Shown: positions 17,155 to 25,860, counted from the first letter of the stretch. The stretch is 64,000 nt of DNA from Flavobacterium sp. 1355 (GCF_017833415.1 NZ_JAFICC010000006.1:186001-250000), one strand, 5' to 3'. Program-made: numbers and translations. The notes: generated by a model not told the origin, from the sequence alone.

Positions 17155-17793
17155 ATGGCCGGTTTTGCCGGAGTAAAACCGCAGCCCAATGCTTCTTTTA
17201 AAAACTGGGAAGAGGCAATTGCAGCTTATTTAAAAGAAAATAAAATAGAGAAACCAATTATAATCGGACACAGTATGGGCGGTGCACTGGCTTTGGCAAT
17301 TGCAGCAGATTACCCGGATCTGGCAGACCGAATTGTTGTTGTAGATGCAGTACCCTGTCTTGCAGCGTTAATGGATGCCTCTTTTAAATCAAAAGAAAAT
17401 AATGATTGCAGTCCGATAGTAAATCAAATGAGCGCTTTGACCGATGAGCAGTTTGCCGAAAATCAGAAAAAATATGTAGACAGACTAACGACAGATGTTT
17501 CAAAATATGATTTATTGTTGAGCTGGAGTGCCAAATCAGACAGAAAAACTTTTGCAGAAGTATATTGTGATTTTGCAAATACAGATTTAAGAGAAAAAAT
17601 TGCCGCCATAAAATGCCCATCCCTGATTTTATTAGAATCGTATTTTTCGAATATAAAACCAGCCATAGAAGAACAATACAAAAATCTTAAAACAGCCAAT
17701 CTTCAATACGCTACAAAAGGGCTGCATTTTATAATGTATGATGACAAGGAGTTTTACTTCAAACATTTAAATAACTTTATAAAAGTTAAATAA
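17155..17793 (+). CDS. Alpha/beta hydrolase, 5' end apparently lost
   Basis: 212 residues from the first in-frame ATG. Homologous-looking sequence continues upstream in the same frame to 16987. It includes the end of a signal peptide (NVFAQTKSYPFEV) and the oxyanion-hole strand VFIPGFASSGEVW, but there is no ATG, GTG or TTG between the TAA at 16984 and 17155. The nucleophile Ser is in IIGHSMGGAL and a candidate catalytic His in GLHFIMYD. A protein starting at 17155 would lack export and the oxyanion hole and is probably inactive. The stop codon overlaps the sigma-factor ATG, so translation through it may still matter for coupling. Confidence 0.65.
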   Translation: MAGFAGVKPQPNASFKNWEEAIAAYLKENKIEKPIIIGHSMGGALALAIAADYPDLADRIVVVDAVPCLAALMDASFKSKENNDCSPIVNQMSALTDEQFAENQKKYVDRLTTDVSKYDLLLSWSAKSDRKTFAEVYCDFANTDLREKIAAIKCPSLILLESYFSNIKPAIEEQYKNLKTANLQYATKGLHFIMYDDKEFYFKHLNNFIKVK

Positions 17794-18263
17794 TGGAGTT
17801 TGAAAATATCTACAAAACATATTGGGACAGGATATTTCGGCTTTGTATGGGTTTTGTAAATGATTATGATGCTGCACAGGACCTGGCGCAGGAAACTTTT
17901 ATTATTGTTTGGCAAAAACTGGACACATTCAGAAACGAGTCCGGTATCGGAACCTGGATCTTCAGGATTGCATCAAATAATTGCCTGAGGCAGATTGAGA
18001 AAGACAAACGTTTTCCTAAATCAGAACTTCCGATACATATAACCGAAGAGAAACAAACCTCACTAGAACCACAAATACAGTTTTTATATAAATGTATTGC
18101 CGAATTGCCCGAAACAGAACGTATTATTATTTCGTTGGAACTGGAAGATGTCAAACAAACAGAAATTGCTAAAATCGTTGGCCTTTCTGAAGTAAACACA
18201 AGAGTAAAAATCCACAGGATCAAAGAAAAACTGACTCAAAAATTTAAAGAAAATGGACAATAA
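17793..18263 (+). CDS. ECF-family RNA polymerase sigma factor
   Basis: 156 residues. Region 2 spans about 5-70 (YDAAQDLAQETFIIVWQKL, then GTWIFRIASNNCLRQI) and region 4 spans about 100-150 (LPETERIIISLELEDVKQTEIAKIVGLSEVNTRVKIHRIKEKL). This is a compact ECF sigma factor without a C-terminal extension. Its ATG overlaps the hydrolase stop codon and its 3' end overlaps the next gene by 11 bp, so the three are one tightly coupled unit. The downstream membrane protein is the candidate anti-sigma factor. Confidence 0.9.
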   Translation: MEFENIYKTYWDRIFRLCMGFVNDYDAAQDLAQETFIIVWQKLDTFRNESGIGTWIFRIASNNCLRQIEKDKRFPKSELPIHITEEKQTSLEPQIQFLYKCIAELPETERIIISLELEDVKQTEIAKIVGLSEVNTRVKIHRIKEKLTQKFKENGQ

Positions 18264-18840
18264 TATAGACTTTAAGGATTTATGGAAAAAGCAATCCGTA
18301 AGTCAGCCCAATTTGGAAGATTTACTGGCCAGATTAAAACAATTCAAAAAAGCCGCTCTGCGCAGTTTATGGATTACTAATGTTTTGCTTATCGCAACTA
18401 GTATTTTTATAGCGGTTATCTGGTATTATTATCAGCCGCAATTTGTTTCGACAAAAATTGGGATAATCATTACAATTCTGACAATGATGATGTATCTGAC
18501 AATTTATAACCGATTATTGAATGCTTATAAAAATATTGATTCGACACAAACCAATCAGGAGTATGTGCAAAACCTCATTTCAATCAAAAAGAAGCAGCAC
18601 TACTTACAATCAACAATATTGAGTTTGTACTTTGTCTTGCTTACAATCGGGCTTTGTCTGTATATGTATGAATATGCAAGCAGAATGACTGTTTTCTGGG
18701 CGATTTTTACTTATGCAATGACTTTGTTCTGGATGGGAATTAATTGGTTTTTTATTCGTCCAAAACAAATTAAAAAACAACAGGCAAAAATAAATAGTCT
18801 TATCGAAAAATTTGAAGACGTCAGTAATCAGCTGCACTAA
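18253..18840 (+). CDS. Membrane protein downstream of ECF sigma factor (candidate anti-sigma)
   Basis: 195 residues. A soluble N-terminal stretch of about 35 residues (DFKDLWKKQSVSQPNLEDLL) is followed by four predicted helices (about 38-58, 66-84, 115-135, 144-165) and a charged C-terminal tail likely to form a coiled coil. It overlaps the sigma-factor gene by 11 bp. Many ECF factors are held at the membrane by a co-transcribed protein with a cytoplasmic N-terminal segment, and this gene fits that role by position. No zinc-binding anti-sigma HxxxCxxC motif is present, so the function is inference. Confidence 0.6.
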   Translation: MDNNIDFKDLWKKQSVSQPNLEDLLARLKQFKKAALRSLWITNVLLIATSIFIAVIWYYYQPQFVSTKIGIIITILTMMMYLTIYNRLLNAYKNIDSTQTNQEYVQNLISIKKKQHYLQSTILSLYFVLLTIGLCLYMYEYASRMTVFWAIFTYAMTLFWMGINWFFIRPKQIKKQQAKINSLIEKFEDVSNQLH

Positions 18841-18848
18841 TAAAAAAG

Positions 18849-18880
18849 AGCTTTGTAAATTTTAACAAAGCTTTTTTTAG
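18849..18880 (+). terminator. Rho-independent terminator of the sigma-factor operon
   Basis: AGCTTTGT (18849-18856) pairs with ACAAAGCT (18865-18872) and is followed by a T-run. Confidence 0.75.
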
Positions 18881-19071
18881 TTAAATTCTAATATTCTTCA
18901 AAAGTATAAAACCAAAAATGTAACAGAACTGATGGCTTTTCTTTTGAAAAACAATTTATTAAGCTAAGACAAATTAGGTAACAAAATGTCAAAATGTCAT
19001 TTTGTTAAAATGGTTCGCATTTTGATGTTTGTTTCGTAACTTTAAAATTCAAAAACTAAAATCTAAAAAAA

Positions 19072-19758
19072 ATGGGATACGGATATATAATAATTGCCGG
19101 TGCAATTATGCTCTTAAGCTGGATGGTAAGCTCTAAACTGAAAAGTAAGTTTGAGCTTTACTCAAAACTGCAATTAAGAAACGGAATGAGTGGTGCCGAA
19201 ATTGCAGAAAAAATGCTGGCCGATAATGGAATTAGGGATGTTCGTGTTATTTCGACTCCGGGTCAGTTAACAGATCATTATAATCCAAGTGATAAAACGG
19301 TAAATCTAAGCGAAGCCGTTTATAGTCATCGTAGTGCGGCAGCTGCAGCCGTTGCAGCACATGAATGTGGACACGCAGTACAGCATTCTATTGGTTATGA
19401 ATGGCTGACTATGCGTTCTAAGTTAGTACCGATTGTAAGTGTTGCGTCAAATTATATGCAATGGATTTTACTTGCCGGAATTTTAATGATTCGTACTTTT
19501 CCTCAGTTGTTGCTTATAGGGATAATTATTTTTGCTGCAACAACCTTGTTTTCTATTATTACTTTACCTGTAGAGTATGATGCAAGTAACAGAGCGCTGG
19601 CCTGGTTAGAGAATAAACACATGCTGACACAAGATGAGCAGGCAGGAGCAAAAGATGCTTTAAAATGGGCTGCAAGAACATATGTAGTAGCGGCGCTGGG
19701 GTCAATCGCTACGTTGTTGTACTATATTTCGATTTATTCGGGAAGCAGGAGAAATTAA
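19072..19758 (+). CDS. Zinc metallopeptidase of the YugP / Zn_peptidase_2 family
   Basis: 228 residues. The zinc-binding motif HECGH is at about 103-107 in VAAHECGHAVQHSIGY. A first membrane helix is at about 4-18, with more helices after the active site (about 130-165 and 205-222). A third ligand is probably the Glu in LPVEYDASNRAL. This is the membrane-bound neutral zinc metallopeptidase family typified by B. subtilis YugP; its substrates are unknown. It is monocistronic, with a terminator hairpin downstream. Confidence 0.88.
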   Translation: MGYGYIIIAGAIMLLSWMVSSKLKSKFELYSKLQLRNGMSGAEIAEKMLADNGIRDVRVISTPGQLTDHYNPSDKTVNLSEAVYSHRSAAAAAVAAHECGHAVQHSIGYEWLTMRSKLVPIVSVASNYMQWILLAGILMIRTFPQLLLIGIIIFAATTLFSIITLPVEYDASNRALAWLENKHMLTQDEQAGAKDALKWAARTYVVAALGSIATLLYYISIYSGSRRN

Positions 19759-19796
19759 TTTGACAATTAGATAATTAGTAAATTAGATAATTTATA

Positions 19797-19829
19797 AAAC
19801 CCGACAGATTTAAAACCTGTCGGGTTTTT
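19797..19829 (+). terminator. Rho-independent terminator after the Zn-peptidase gene
   Basis: AAACCCGACAG (19797-19807) pairs with CTGTCGGGTTT (19817-19827), followed by TTC. A near-identical hairpin (AAACCCGATAG) follows fbp at 50.25 kb. Confidence 0.8.
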
Positions 19830-19890
19830 CGTTTTCATTAAGTATTTTTTGAAATTATCTAATTATCAAATTGCACATTCTCTAATTTAA

Positions 19891-20361
19891 TTAAAGCTGT
19901 ATCTGTCTGTCAATCTGCTGATCCAAAGAAATGAAAGTTTCTGTTCTGGAAACGCCTTCAATTGCCTGGATTTTGGTATTTAAAAGCTGCATTAAATGTT
20001 CGTTGTCGCGACAGATGATTTTGATTAAAACAGACCAGTTTCCTGTGGTGTAATGACACTCTAATACTTCAGGGATTTTCTTTAAATCTTTTACAGCCTC
20101 AGAATTACGAGAAGCCTTATCCAGATAAACTCCGACAAAAGCCATAGTGTTATATCCTAAAACTTTTGGATTAACAGTAAATTTTGATCCTGATATCACT
20201 CCCGATTGTTCCATTTTTTTCAAACGCTGATGGATAGCAGCTCCGGAAATACCAATTTTGTTGGCAATTTGCAAAATAGGTTTTCGGGCATCATCCATAA
20301 GATACCGAAGTATTTCCTTGTCGATACCGTCAATTTCAATTAAAAGGGAGTTGATTTTCAT
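19891..20361 (-). CDS. Lrp/AsnC-family transcriptional regulator
   Basis: 156 residues from ATG 20361 (MKINSLLIEIDGIDKEILRYL); a start 17 codons upstream is possible but adds a non-homologous tail. The N-terminal helix-turn-helix (PILQIANKIGISGAAIHQRLKKMEQSGVI) precedes the effector-binding RAM/AsnC domain (NTMAFVGVYLDKA, then TTGNWSVLIKI). Lrp-type regulators bind amino acids and act as octamers. The target is not evident; it is convergent with the Zn-peptidase gene, and the nearest upstream gene on its strand (hemD) looks unrelated. Confidence 0.9.
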   Translation of the reverse strand: MKINSLLIEIDGIDKEILRYLMDDARKPILQIANKIGISGAAIHQRLKKMEQSGVISGSKFTVNPKVLGYNTMAFVGVYLDKASRNSEAVKDLKKIPEVLECHYTTGNWSVLIKIICRDNEHLMQLLNTKIQAIEGVSRTETFISLDQQIDRQIQL

Positions 20362-20447
20362 AACTTGATATTTGAAACTAATTCTTGTGGTTTGGTTAAG
20401 AATAGAAATCAAATGTAGTTAAAATGCTGTAAAAAATAAAACTCCAA

Positions 20448-20556
20448 TTTTTAAATTCCAAATTCCAATTTGCTTATGATTTCAATTATGGGTTAATATT
20501 GATAAAAAGAAAAATTCCAAAGCCCAACAGGGAAGTTGGAATTTGGAATTTAAAAA
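20448..20556. repeat. Perfect 21-bp inverted repeat of the AATTCCAAATTCCAA type
   Basis: Left arm 20448-20468 and right arm 20536-20556 are exact complements (core AAATTCCAAATTCCAA) separated by 67 bp. The same motif forms terminators at 5.1 and 16.9 kb. It lies between the lrp-like gene and hemD and may end hemD transcription. Confidence 0.7.
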
Positions 20557-20575
20557 TTTGTATGTTAAAAAGGAA

Positions 20576-21325
20576 TTATTTTCCTTTATTAGCTTCTGCA
20601 ATATATTTTTCCAGTGCCATTGTCATAGAAGGAGTTTCAGGAGTTGGAGCAAGAATATCGATTCTTAATCCGTGATCCAAAGCTTCTTTTTGAGTTGTGC
20701 TTCCAAAAACAGCAATTCTGGTATTGTTTTGTTTGAAGTCCGGGAAGTTTTTAAATAATGATTTAATTCCGGTTGGACTAAAAAATGCCAAAACATCATA
20801 ATAAACGTCTGCAAGATCTGATAAATCGCTCATTACAGTTCTGTAAAAAATGGCTTGTGCCCAGTCTACCTTTAAGTTGTTTAAAGTAACGGGAGCATCA
20901 GCATTTAATTGATCAGAAGCCGGAAGCAGGAATTTTTCGTCCTTGTATTTTTTGATTAATGGAGATAAATCTGCAAAATCTTTAGCGCCAACATAAATTT
21001 TGCGTTTTCGGTACACTACATATTTCTGCAAGTAAAACGCAACGGCTTCAGACTGACAAAAATATTTCAGTCCTTCAGGTACTTTATAGCGCATTTCGTC
21101 CGCTACTCTGAAAAAATGATCTACTGCATTTCTGCTGGTCAAAATAATCGCAGTGTAATGATTAAGGTCGATTTTTTGTAATCGAATCTCTTTTGCGCTA
21201 ACCCCCTCCACATGAATAAATGGTCTGAAATCAATTTTTATTTTGTGTTTTTGTTGGAGCTCAAAGTAAGGAGAATTTTCCACTTTAGGTTCAGGCTGTG
21301 ACACCAAAATTGTTTTCACTTTCAT
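20576..21325 (-). CDS. hemD: Uroporphyrinogen-III synthase
   Basis: About 249 residues from ATG 21325 (MKVKTILVSQPEP); an earlier ATG adds 13 residues that would overlap the upstream gene's end. The two-lobed HemD fold is suggested by YTAIILTSRNAVDHFF in the first half and DVLAFFSPTGIKSLFKNF with IAVFGSTTQKEA in the second. HemD proteins are poorly conserved, but these T-S-x-N-A and F-S-P-T-G signatures are diagnostic. It cyclises hydroxymethylbilane to uroporphyrinogen III in haem synthesis. It is 14 bp downstream of the DUF4271 gene, a pairing common in flavobacteria. Confidence 0.88.
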   Translation of the reverse strand: MKVKTILVSQPEPKVENSPYFELQQKHKIKIDFRPFIHVEGVSAKEIRLQKIDLNHYTAIILTSRNAVDHFFRVADEMRYKVPEGLKYFCQSEAVAFYLQKYVVYRKRKIYVGAKDFADLSPLIKKYKDEKFLLPASDQLNADAPVTLNNLKVDWAQAIFYRTVMSDLSDLADVYYDVLAFFSPTGIKSLFKNFPDFKQNNTRIAVFGSTTQKEALDHGLRIDILAPTPETPSMTMALEKYIAEANKGK

Positions 21326-21339
21326 ATTATAAACTTTTA

Positions 21340-22008
21340 CTAAGCCACCTCTTTTGTAATCCAATAATACAGGAAATAATAAGGGGCTATTTCAAGAGCG
21401 CAAAGATATAAAATAAAATAAAATAACTTGCTGAATATTATATTTTGATGTGTTTTAATCGAAATAAAGTATGAGAATAGACTTATACATAGTGAAACCC
21501 CGATGATTGTTAGCGGTACGCTTTTTGGAATATTGTCATAATAGAACAAAATAGCATTAAACGGAAGGATTAATACGCCAATATAAGTCCTGTATGTCGC
21601 TTTCTGAAGGTTAAGGGTGTCTATAAAGTCTTCAATATTGAATGAAGTTGCAACGATTTTTTCGATTAAATATTTTGCCAAAATAAAATAAAGTAAAAAT
21701 GTTGCAATCTGAATAAATAAAACCCAGTCTGTTTTTGAGGCATATCCAAAAATATGCATGGTAAGCAGAATGAAAAATGAAAAGGAGATAATCTGGACAA
21801 AAAACAATCCCACAATAAAACTGCCTTTAAGATTACTTGTGTCGCGATAAATTTTAGCATATTTATCTGAGAAGATAAGTTTGCTGAATTCGCTGAATCT
21901 TGTCTCGTAAGCAGATTTAGTAATAGCAACAAGAGCAAAGGCTAACACAAATAAAAGTGTTGCCCAATCTTTGTTTTCCAGAATCCGGGGATGAAGTTGT
22001 TCAATCAT
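21340..22008 (-). CDS. DUF4271 integral membrane protein
   Basis: 222 residues with about six membrane helices, beginning MIEQLHPRILENKDWATLLFV. This matches the DUF4271 family, confined to Bacteroidota and often next to hemD. It ends with an aromatic-rich helix (APYYFLYYWITKEVA). The function is unknown. A TAATTTTG -7-like box lies at 22016-22023, so the leader would be extremely short if this start is right. Confidence 0.8.
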   Translation of the reverse strand: MIEQLHPRILENKDWATLLFVLAFALVAITKSAYETRFSEFSKLIFSDKYAKIYRDTSNLKGSFIVGLFFVQIISFSFFILLTMHIFGYASKTDWVLFIQIATFLLYFILAKYLIEKIVATSFNIEDFIDTLNLQKATYRTYIGVLILPFNAILFYYDNIPKSVPLTIIGVSLCISLFSYFISIKTHQNIIFSKLFYFILYLCALEIAPYYFLYYWITKEVA

Positions 22009-22085
22009 AGCGTTACAAAATTAGTAATTTTTTGTATCAATACTTTTATTATAGATTTATTATGAGTCAAATGCCATAAAAAGTT

Positions 22086-22093
22086 TATTTTTG
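22086..22093 (+). promoter_or_regulatory. -7 promoter box (TATTTTTG) before the glycosyltransferase
   Basis: An exact TAnnTTTG match ends 2 bp before an ATG at 22096. Transcription would begin near 22100, so the usable start is the ATG at 22114. The -33 element is not clear. Confidence 0.5.
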
Positions 22094-22113
22094 CGATGAA
22101 ATTACCCAGAAAA

Positions 22114-22839
22114 ATGAATGATAGTATTGTCATAATTCCAACTTATAACGAAATTGAGAACATAGAAAGTATAGTCAGAGCTGTTCTTTCTCAACATAAA
22201 CCTTTTCATCTTTTAATCATTGATGATAATTCACCAGATTTTACTGCAAATAAGGTGATTGCATTACAGGAAGAATTTCCGGGAAGACTGTTTTTAGAAA
22301 AAAGAGCCAAAAAATCCGGTTTGGGAACAGCGTATGTTCATGGTTTTAAATGGGCTTTGGAACGCCGGTATGATTTCATTTTTGAAATGGATGCTGATTT
22401 TTCGCACAATCCGAATGATTTGGAGAAATTATATGATGCCTGTCATTTTGGAGGAGCAGATTTGGCCATTGGTTCACGTTATGTTACCGGTGTAAATGTC
22501 GTAAACTGGCCTTTGAGCCGTGTTTTAATGTCTTATTTTGCTTCTGTTTACGTGAAATTTATTACCGGAATGAAAATTCATGATGCAACGGCAGGTTTTG
22601 TTTGTTATAAAAGAGAAGTTCTCGAAAAGATAAATCTCAATAAAATTAAATTTGTAGGGTATGCTTTTCAAATCGAAATGAAATATAGGACGTATTGCAG
22701 TAAATTTGAAATTACTGAAGTGCCGATTATTTTTACAGATCGCACAAAAGGAGTTTCGAAAATGAGTAATGCCATTATAAAAGAAGCAATTCTTGGTGTG
22801 ATTTCACTTCGATTAAAAAAATTATTCAATACATTATAA
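22114..22839 (+). CDS. Polyprenol monophosphomannose synthase-like glycosyltransferase (GT2)
   Basis: 241 residues from ATG 22114 (MNDSIVIIPTYNEIENI). The GT-A fold motifs are present: IIPTYNE at the N-terminus, LLIIDDNSPDFT for the nucleotide, and FEMDADFSHNPNDL as the DxD metal site. GSRYVTGVNVVNWPLSRVL matches dolichol-phosphate mannose synthases (DPM1-like). No C-terminal membrane domain is present, as in the short DPM1 class. It probably transfers a hexose from a nucleotide sugar to a polyprenyl phosphate for surface glycans. It is followed 7 bp later by dihydroorotase. Confidence 0.9.
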   Translation: MNDSIVIIPTYNEIENIESIVRAVLSQHKPFHLLIIDDNSPDFTANKVIALQEEFPGRLFLEKRAKKSGLGTAYVHGFKWALERRYDFIFEMDADFSHNPNDLEKLYDACHFGGADLAIGSRYVTGVNVVNWPLSRVLMSYFASVYVKFITGMKIHDATAGFVCYKREVLEKINLNKIKFVGYAFQIEMKYRTYCSKFEITEVPIIFTDRTKGVSKMSNAIIKEAILGVISLRLKKLFNTL

Positions 22840-22846
22840 AGCCACG

Positions 22847-24190
22847 GTGATGAATAGGATATTAATAAAGAATGCCAAAATTGTAAACGAAGGATCAATT
22901 TTTGAAGGAGATGTATTGATAGAAAATGACTTAATTGTCGAAATTTCAGATAGCATCAGCCTGAAAACATCCGATTGTATAGTTATTGACGCCGAAGGGA
23001 ATTATTTAATGCCCGGAGCAATTGATGATCAGGTACATTTCAGAGAGCCGGGATTAACACATAAAGGAGATATAGAATCAGAATCCCGCGCAGCGGTTGC
23101 CGGCGGAATAACTTCTTTTATTGAACAGCCAAATACGGTTCCTAATGCCGTGACTCAGGAAATACTGGAAGATAAATATCAGATTGCAGCCCAAAAATCA
23201 TTTGCGAACTATTCGTTTATGATGGGAGCAACCAATGATAACCTGGAAGAAGTTTTAAAAACAAATCCTAAAAATGTTGCTGGAATCAAAATTTTCCTGG
23301 GTTCTTCTACAGGTAATATGCTGGTGGATAATGAAGCAACTTTAGAAAAAATATTTTCAAGTACACCAATGTTAATTGCTGTGCATTGTGAAGATGAAAC
23401 TACCATTAAAAATAATCTCACTGCTTTTAAAGAACAATATGGAGATGATGTTCCGGTAACGGCTCATCACTTAATCAGAAGTGCAGAAGCGTGTTATATT
23501 TCATCTTCAAAAGCAGTTGCCTTAGCAAAAAAAACTGGCGCACGTTTGCATATCTTTCACCTTTCAACAGCTAAAGAAATGGAATTGTTTACTAATAAAA
23601 TTCCATTAGAAGACAAAAAAATTACTGCTGAGGTTTGTGTACATCATCTATGGTTTACTGATGAAGATTATAAAACGAAAGGCAATTTTATAAAATGGAA
23701 TCCTGCTGTAAAGACCGCTGCCGACAGAAAAGCACTTTGGGAAGCTTTGAATGATGGCCGTATTGACGTAATTGCAACAGATCACGCTCCGCATACAAAA
23801 GAAGAGAAAAAACAATCCTATTTAAATGCACCTTCGGGAGGGCCATTGGTTCAGCATGCTGTAGTAGCAATGTTTGAGGCGCATCATCAGGGCAGAATTT
23901 CTATTGAGAAAATAGTAGAAAAAATGTGCCATAATCCTGCAAAACTTTTCAGAATCGAAAAAAGAGGTTTTATAAGAGAAGGTTATTTTGCTGATTTGGT
24001 GATTGTAAATCCGAGTTTGCCGTGGAGTGTAAATACAGATAATATTTTGTCAAAATGTGGCTGGTCTCCTTTTGAAGGATATGCTTTCAGATCCAGAATA
24101 ACCCACACTTTTGTAAATGGCGAATTGGTTTACAATAACTTTAAAGTAAAAGATATCCGTAACGGAAAAAGATTATTGTTTGATAGATAA
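22847..24190 (+). CDS. pyrC: Dihydroorotase (class I, amidohydrolase superfamily)
   Basis: 447 residues. The first metal site is DDQVHFREPGLTHKGD near residues 59-74. The carboxylated lysine is probably in AGIKIFLGSSTGN, further His ligands are in VHCEDE and HIFHLSTA, and the catalytic Asp is in VIATDHAPHTKEEK. It interconverts carbamoyl aspartate and dihydroorotate in pyrimidine synthesis. Allantoinase and hydantoinase share the fold; the R-E-P-G-x-T-H-K-E/G pattern favours dihydroorotase. It lies 7 bp after the glycosyltransferase and just before the DUF4296 lipoprotein, an operon order typical of flavobacteria. Confidence 0.92.
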   Translation: MMNRILIKNAKIVNEGSIFEGDVLIENDLIVEISDSISLKTSDCIVIDAEGNYLMPGAIDDQVHFREPGLTHKGDIESESRAAVAGGITSFIEQPNTVPNAVTQEILEDKYQIAAQKSFANYSFMMGATNDNLEEVLKTNPKNVAGIKIFLGSSTGNMLVDNEATLEKIFSSTPMLIAVHCEDETTIKNNLTAFKEQYGDDVPVTAHHLIRSAEACYISSSKAVALAKKTGARLHIFHLSTAKEMELFTNKIPLEDKKITAEVCVHHLWFTDEDYKTKGNFIKWNPAVKTAADRKALWEALNDGRIDVIATDHAPHTKEEKKQSYLNAPSGGPLVQHAVVAMFEAHHQGRISIEKIVEKMCHNPAKLFRIEKRGFIREGYFADLVIVNPSLPWSVNTDNILSKCGWSPFEGYAFRSRITHTFVNGELVYNNFKVKDIRNGKRLLFDR

Positions 24191-24200
24191 TAAAAGACAA

Positions 24201-24698
24201 ATGAAGAATTTTATATTGATAGTATTGGTTTTGTTTCTTTCTGTAAGTTGTAAAAAAGAGTTGGTAAAAGAACCAAAGCGACTTATTGAGAAAGAAAAAA
24301 TGATTGATATTATGTATGATTTATCTATTCTGGAAGCAATAAAGTATCAAAATCCGTTGTCAGTAGATTCTATAGATACCAATCAGAAGAAATTTGTTTT
24401 GCAAAAATATAAAGTTGACAGTCTTCAGTTTGCACAAAGTAATATTTATTATGCTGCAGATTATGACACGTATAAAGATATGTTTGATGAAATTGCCAGA
24501 AGATTAGAAAAAAATCAAAAAGCAGCAGATTCATTAGTCAAAATTGAAGAGAAGAAAGCGGCAAAAGCAAATAAAAAAAATAAAGTTTCACAACCTGCTC
24601 CGAAGGCTGATGGTACTATAGTTCCGCCTGTTAAAAAAGCGAATGTTGATTCGATAAGAAAAACAATTCAGGCAAGAAGAATGCAAATGCAAAAATAG
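24201..24698 (+). CDS. DUF4296 lipoprotein
   Basis: 165 residues from ATG 24201. An upstream TTG at 24180 would bury the signal peptide, so the ATG is preferred. The signal MKNFILIVLVLFLSVSC ends in a lipobox with Cys17. The domain KEKMIDIMYDLSILEAIKY, then YKVDSLQFAQSNIYYAADYD, matches DUF4296, known only from Bacteroidota. The C-terminal 50 residues are rich in Lys, Ala and Glu (coiled-coil-like). The function is unknown; it is probably an outer- or inner-membrane lipoprotein co-transcribed with dihydroorotase. Confidence 0.85.
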   Translation: MKNFILIVLVLFLSVSCKKELVKEPKRLIEKEKMIDIMYDLSILEAIKYQNPLSVDSIDTNQKKFVLQKYKVDSLQFAQSNIYYAADYDTYKDMFDEIARRLEKNQKAADSLVKIEEKKAAKANKKNKVSQPAPKADGTIVPPVKKANVDSIRKTIQARRMQMQK

Positions 24699-24701
24699 AT
24701 T

Positions 24702-25703
24702 TTATAGTTTTGCCACATCATTTATGTATTGATGTACATCTTGAAAAACCGTTCCAAGAGCGGTTTTTATTTTTTCATTAGAATACAAGCTTTTAGAATA
24801 AGATGCTTTTGCAGTAGCTTTGGTAATACTTCTTTTTCTAAAAAATAAAGCAGATAAAATTCCGTCTGCTATCCATGCAAAATTCACTAAAATAGGTTTG
24901 GCATGAATAGAAGGTCTTTTTACTTTTAATGCATCAGATATGGTATTAAAAATATCGCGGAAAACTATATTTTCTGCAATTAAAGTAAAACGCTCGTTTT
25001 TAATGCCGCTTTTCATTAATTCAAATGTAACTCTCACAACATCATTTACCGTTATAAATCCGGTAGAACCCAAAGTATAAAACGAAAGCCCGTTGGCTAC
25101 TCTTACATAAAACTCTGCACTTCCCTGTTCGCAGGTTTTGCTTTTCGGTATTGGGCCTAAAATTACGCCCGGATTTACAATAATAACATCTAAGCCTTCC
25201 TGGAGTCCTCTCCAAACTTCCATTTCTGCACCATATTTAGATATTGCGTAATCACTATGCGGTTTCTCCGGATTCCATTCTGTTTCTTCAGTTATGATAG
25301 TTTCATGTGCGGCCAAATCTCCTAATGCAGCAATAGAACTTACGAAACAAAATTTCTTTATTCCTTTTGCAATAGAGAAATTGACCATATTGGCCGTTCC
25401 TTCGATATTGGTTTTTCTAAGTAAATCTTCGTCTTTTGGGTCTAGAGAAATAAATGCAGCGCAATGATAAACATATTCGATGCCAATAAAAGTAATTTCT
25501 AAAGAAGGGATATCAAGAATATCAGCTTCCAGCCATTCTATTTTTTCAAACAAATCAGCTTTTTTGTATAGTTCAAAAAATGATTTTGTCTTTTGTATGT
25601 TATTTTGTTTACGGTAAATAGCCCGTACGTTTTCTCCATTTTCAAGTAAATGAAGTAATAAATGTGCGCCAACCAGACCTGTTCCTCCTGTAACTAATAC
25701 CAT
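24702..25703 (-). CDS. NAD-dependent epimerase/dehydratase (extended SDR)
   Basis: About 333 residues from ATG 25703 (MVLVTGGTGLVGAHLL); 11 upstream codons are open but unlikely. The Rossmann motif is GGTGLVG. The active site is YAISKYGAE (Tyr-x-x-x-Lys) with the upstream Ser in FVSSIAALG. This is the extended short-chain dehydrogenase family that includes dihydroflavonol reductase-like and nucleotide-sugar epimerases. The substrate cannot be called. It is convergent with the DUF4296 gene, with stop codons 3 bp apart, and divergent from tyrS. Confidence 0.88.
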   Translation of the reverse strand: MVLVTGGTGLVGAHLLLHLLENGENVRAIYRKQNNIQKTKSFFELYKKADLFEKIEWLEADILDIPSLEITFIGIEYVYHCAAFISLDPKDEDLLRKTNIEGTANMVNFSIAKGIKKFCFVSSIAALGDLAAHETIITEETEWNPEKPHSDYAISKYGAEMEVWRGLQEGLDVIIVNPGVILGPIPKSKTCEQGSAEFYVRVANGLSFYTLGSTGFITVNDVVRVTFELMKSGIKNERFTLIAENIVFRDIFNTISDALKVKRPSIHAKPILVNFAWIADGILSALFFRKRSITKATAKASYSKSLYSNEKIKTALGTVFQDVHQYINDVAKL

Positions 25704-25860
25704 TTTGTAAATATACCGATTTTGCCACAAAGGCACAAAGACACTACGTTTTTTTTGTTTTTGCTACAAAGTACAAAGGCGCAATTTTTTGTTGACTATC
25801 ATAATACAAATGTTATGTTATTAATTTCTTTGTGTCTTAGTGTCTTCGTGGCAAACAGGT

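Noticed and set aside
17155..17793. Treating the hydrolase as a complete intact gene
   Set aside because: The frame continues upstream with homologous-looking signal-peptide and oxyanion sequence but has no start codon, so the 212-residue form is probably truncated.
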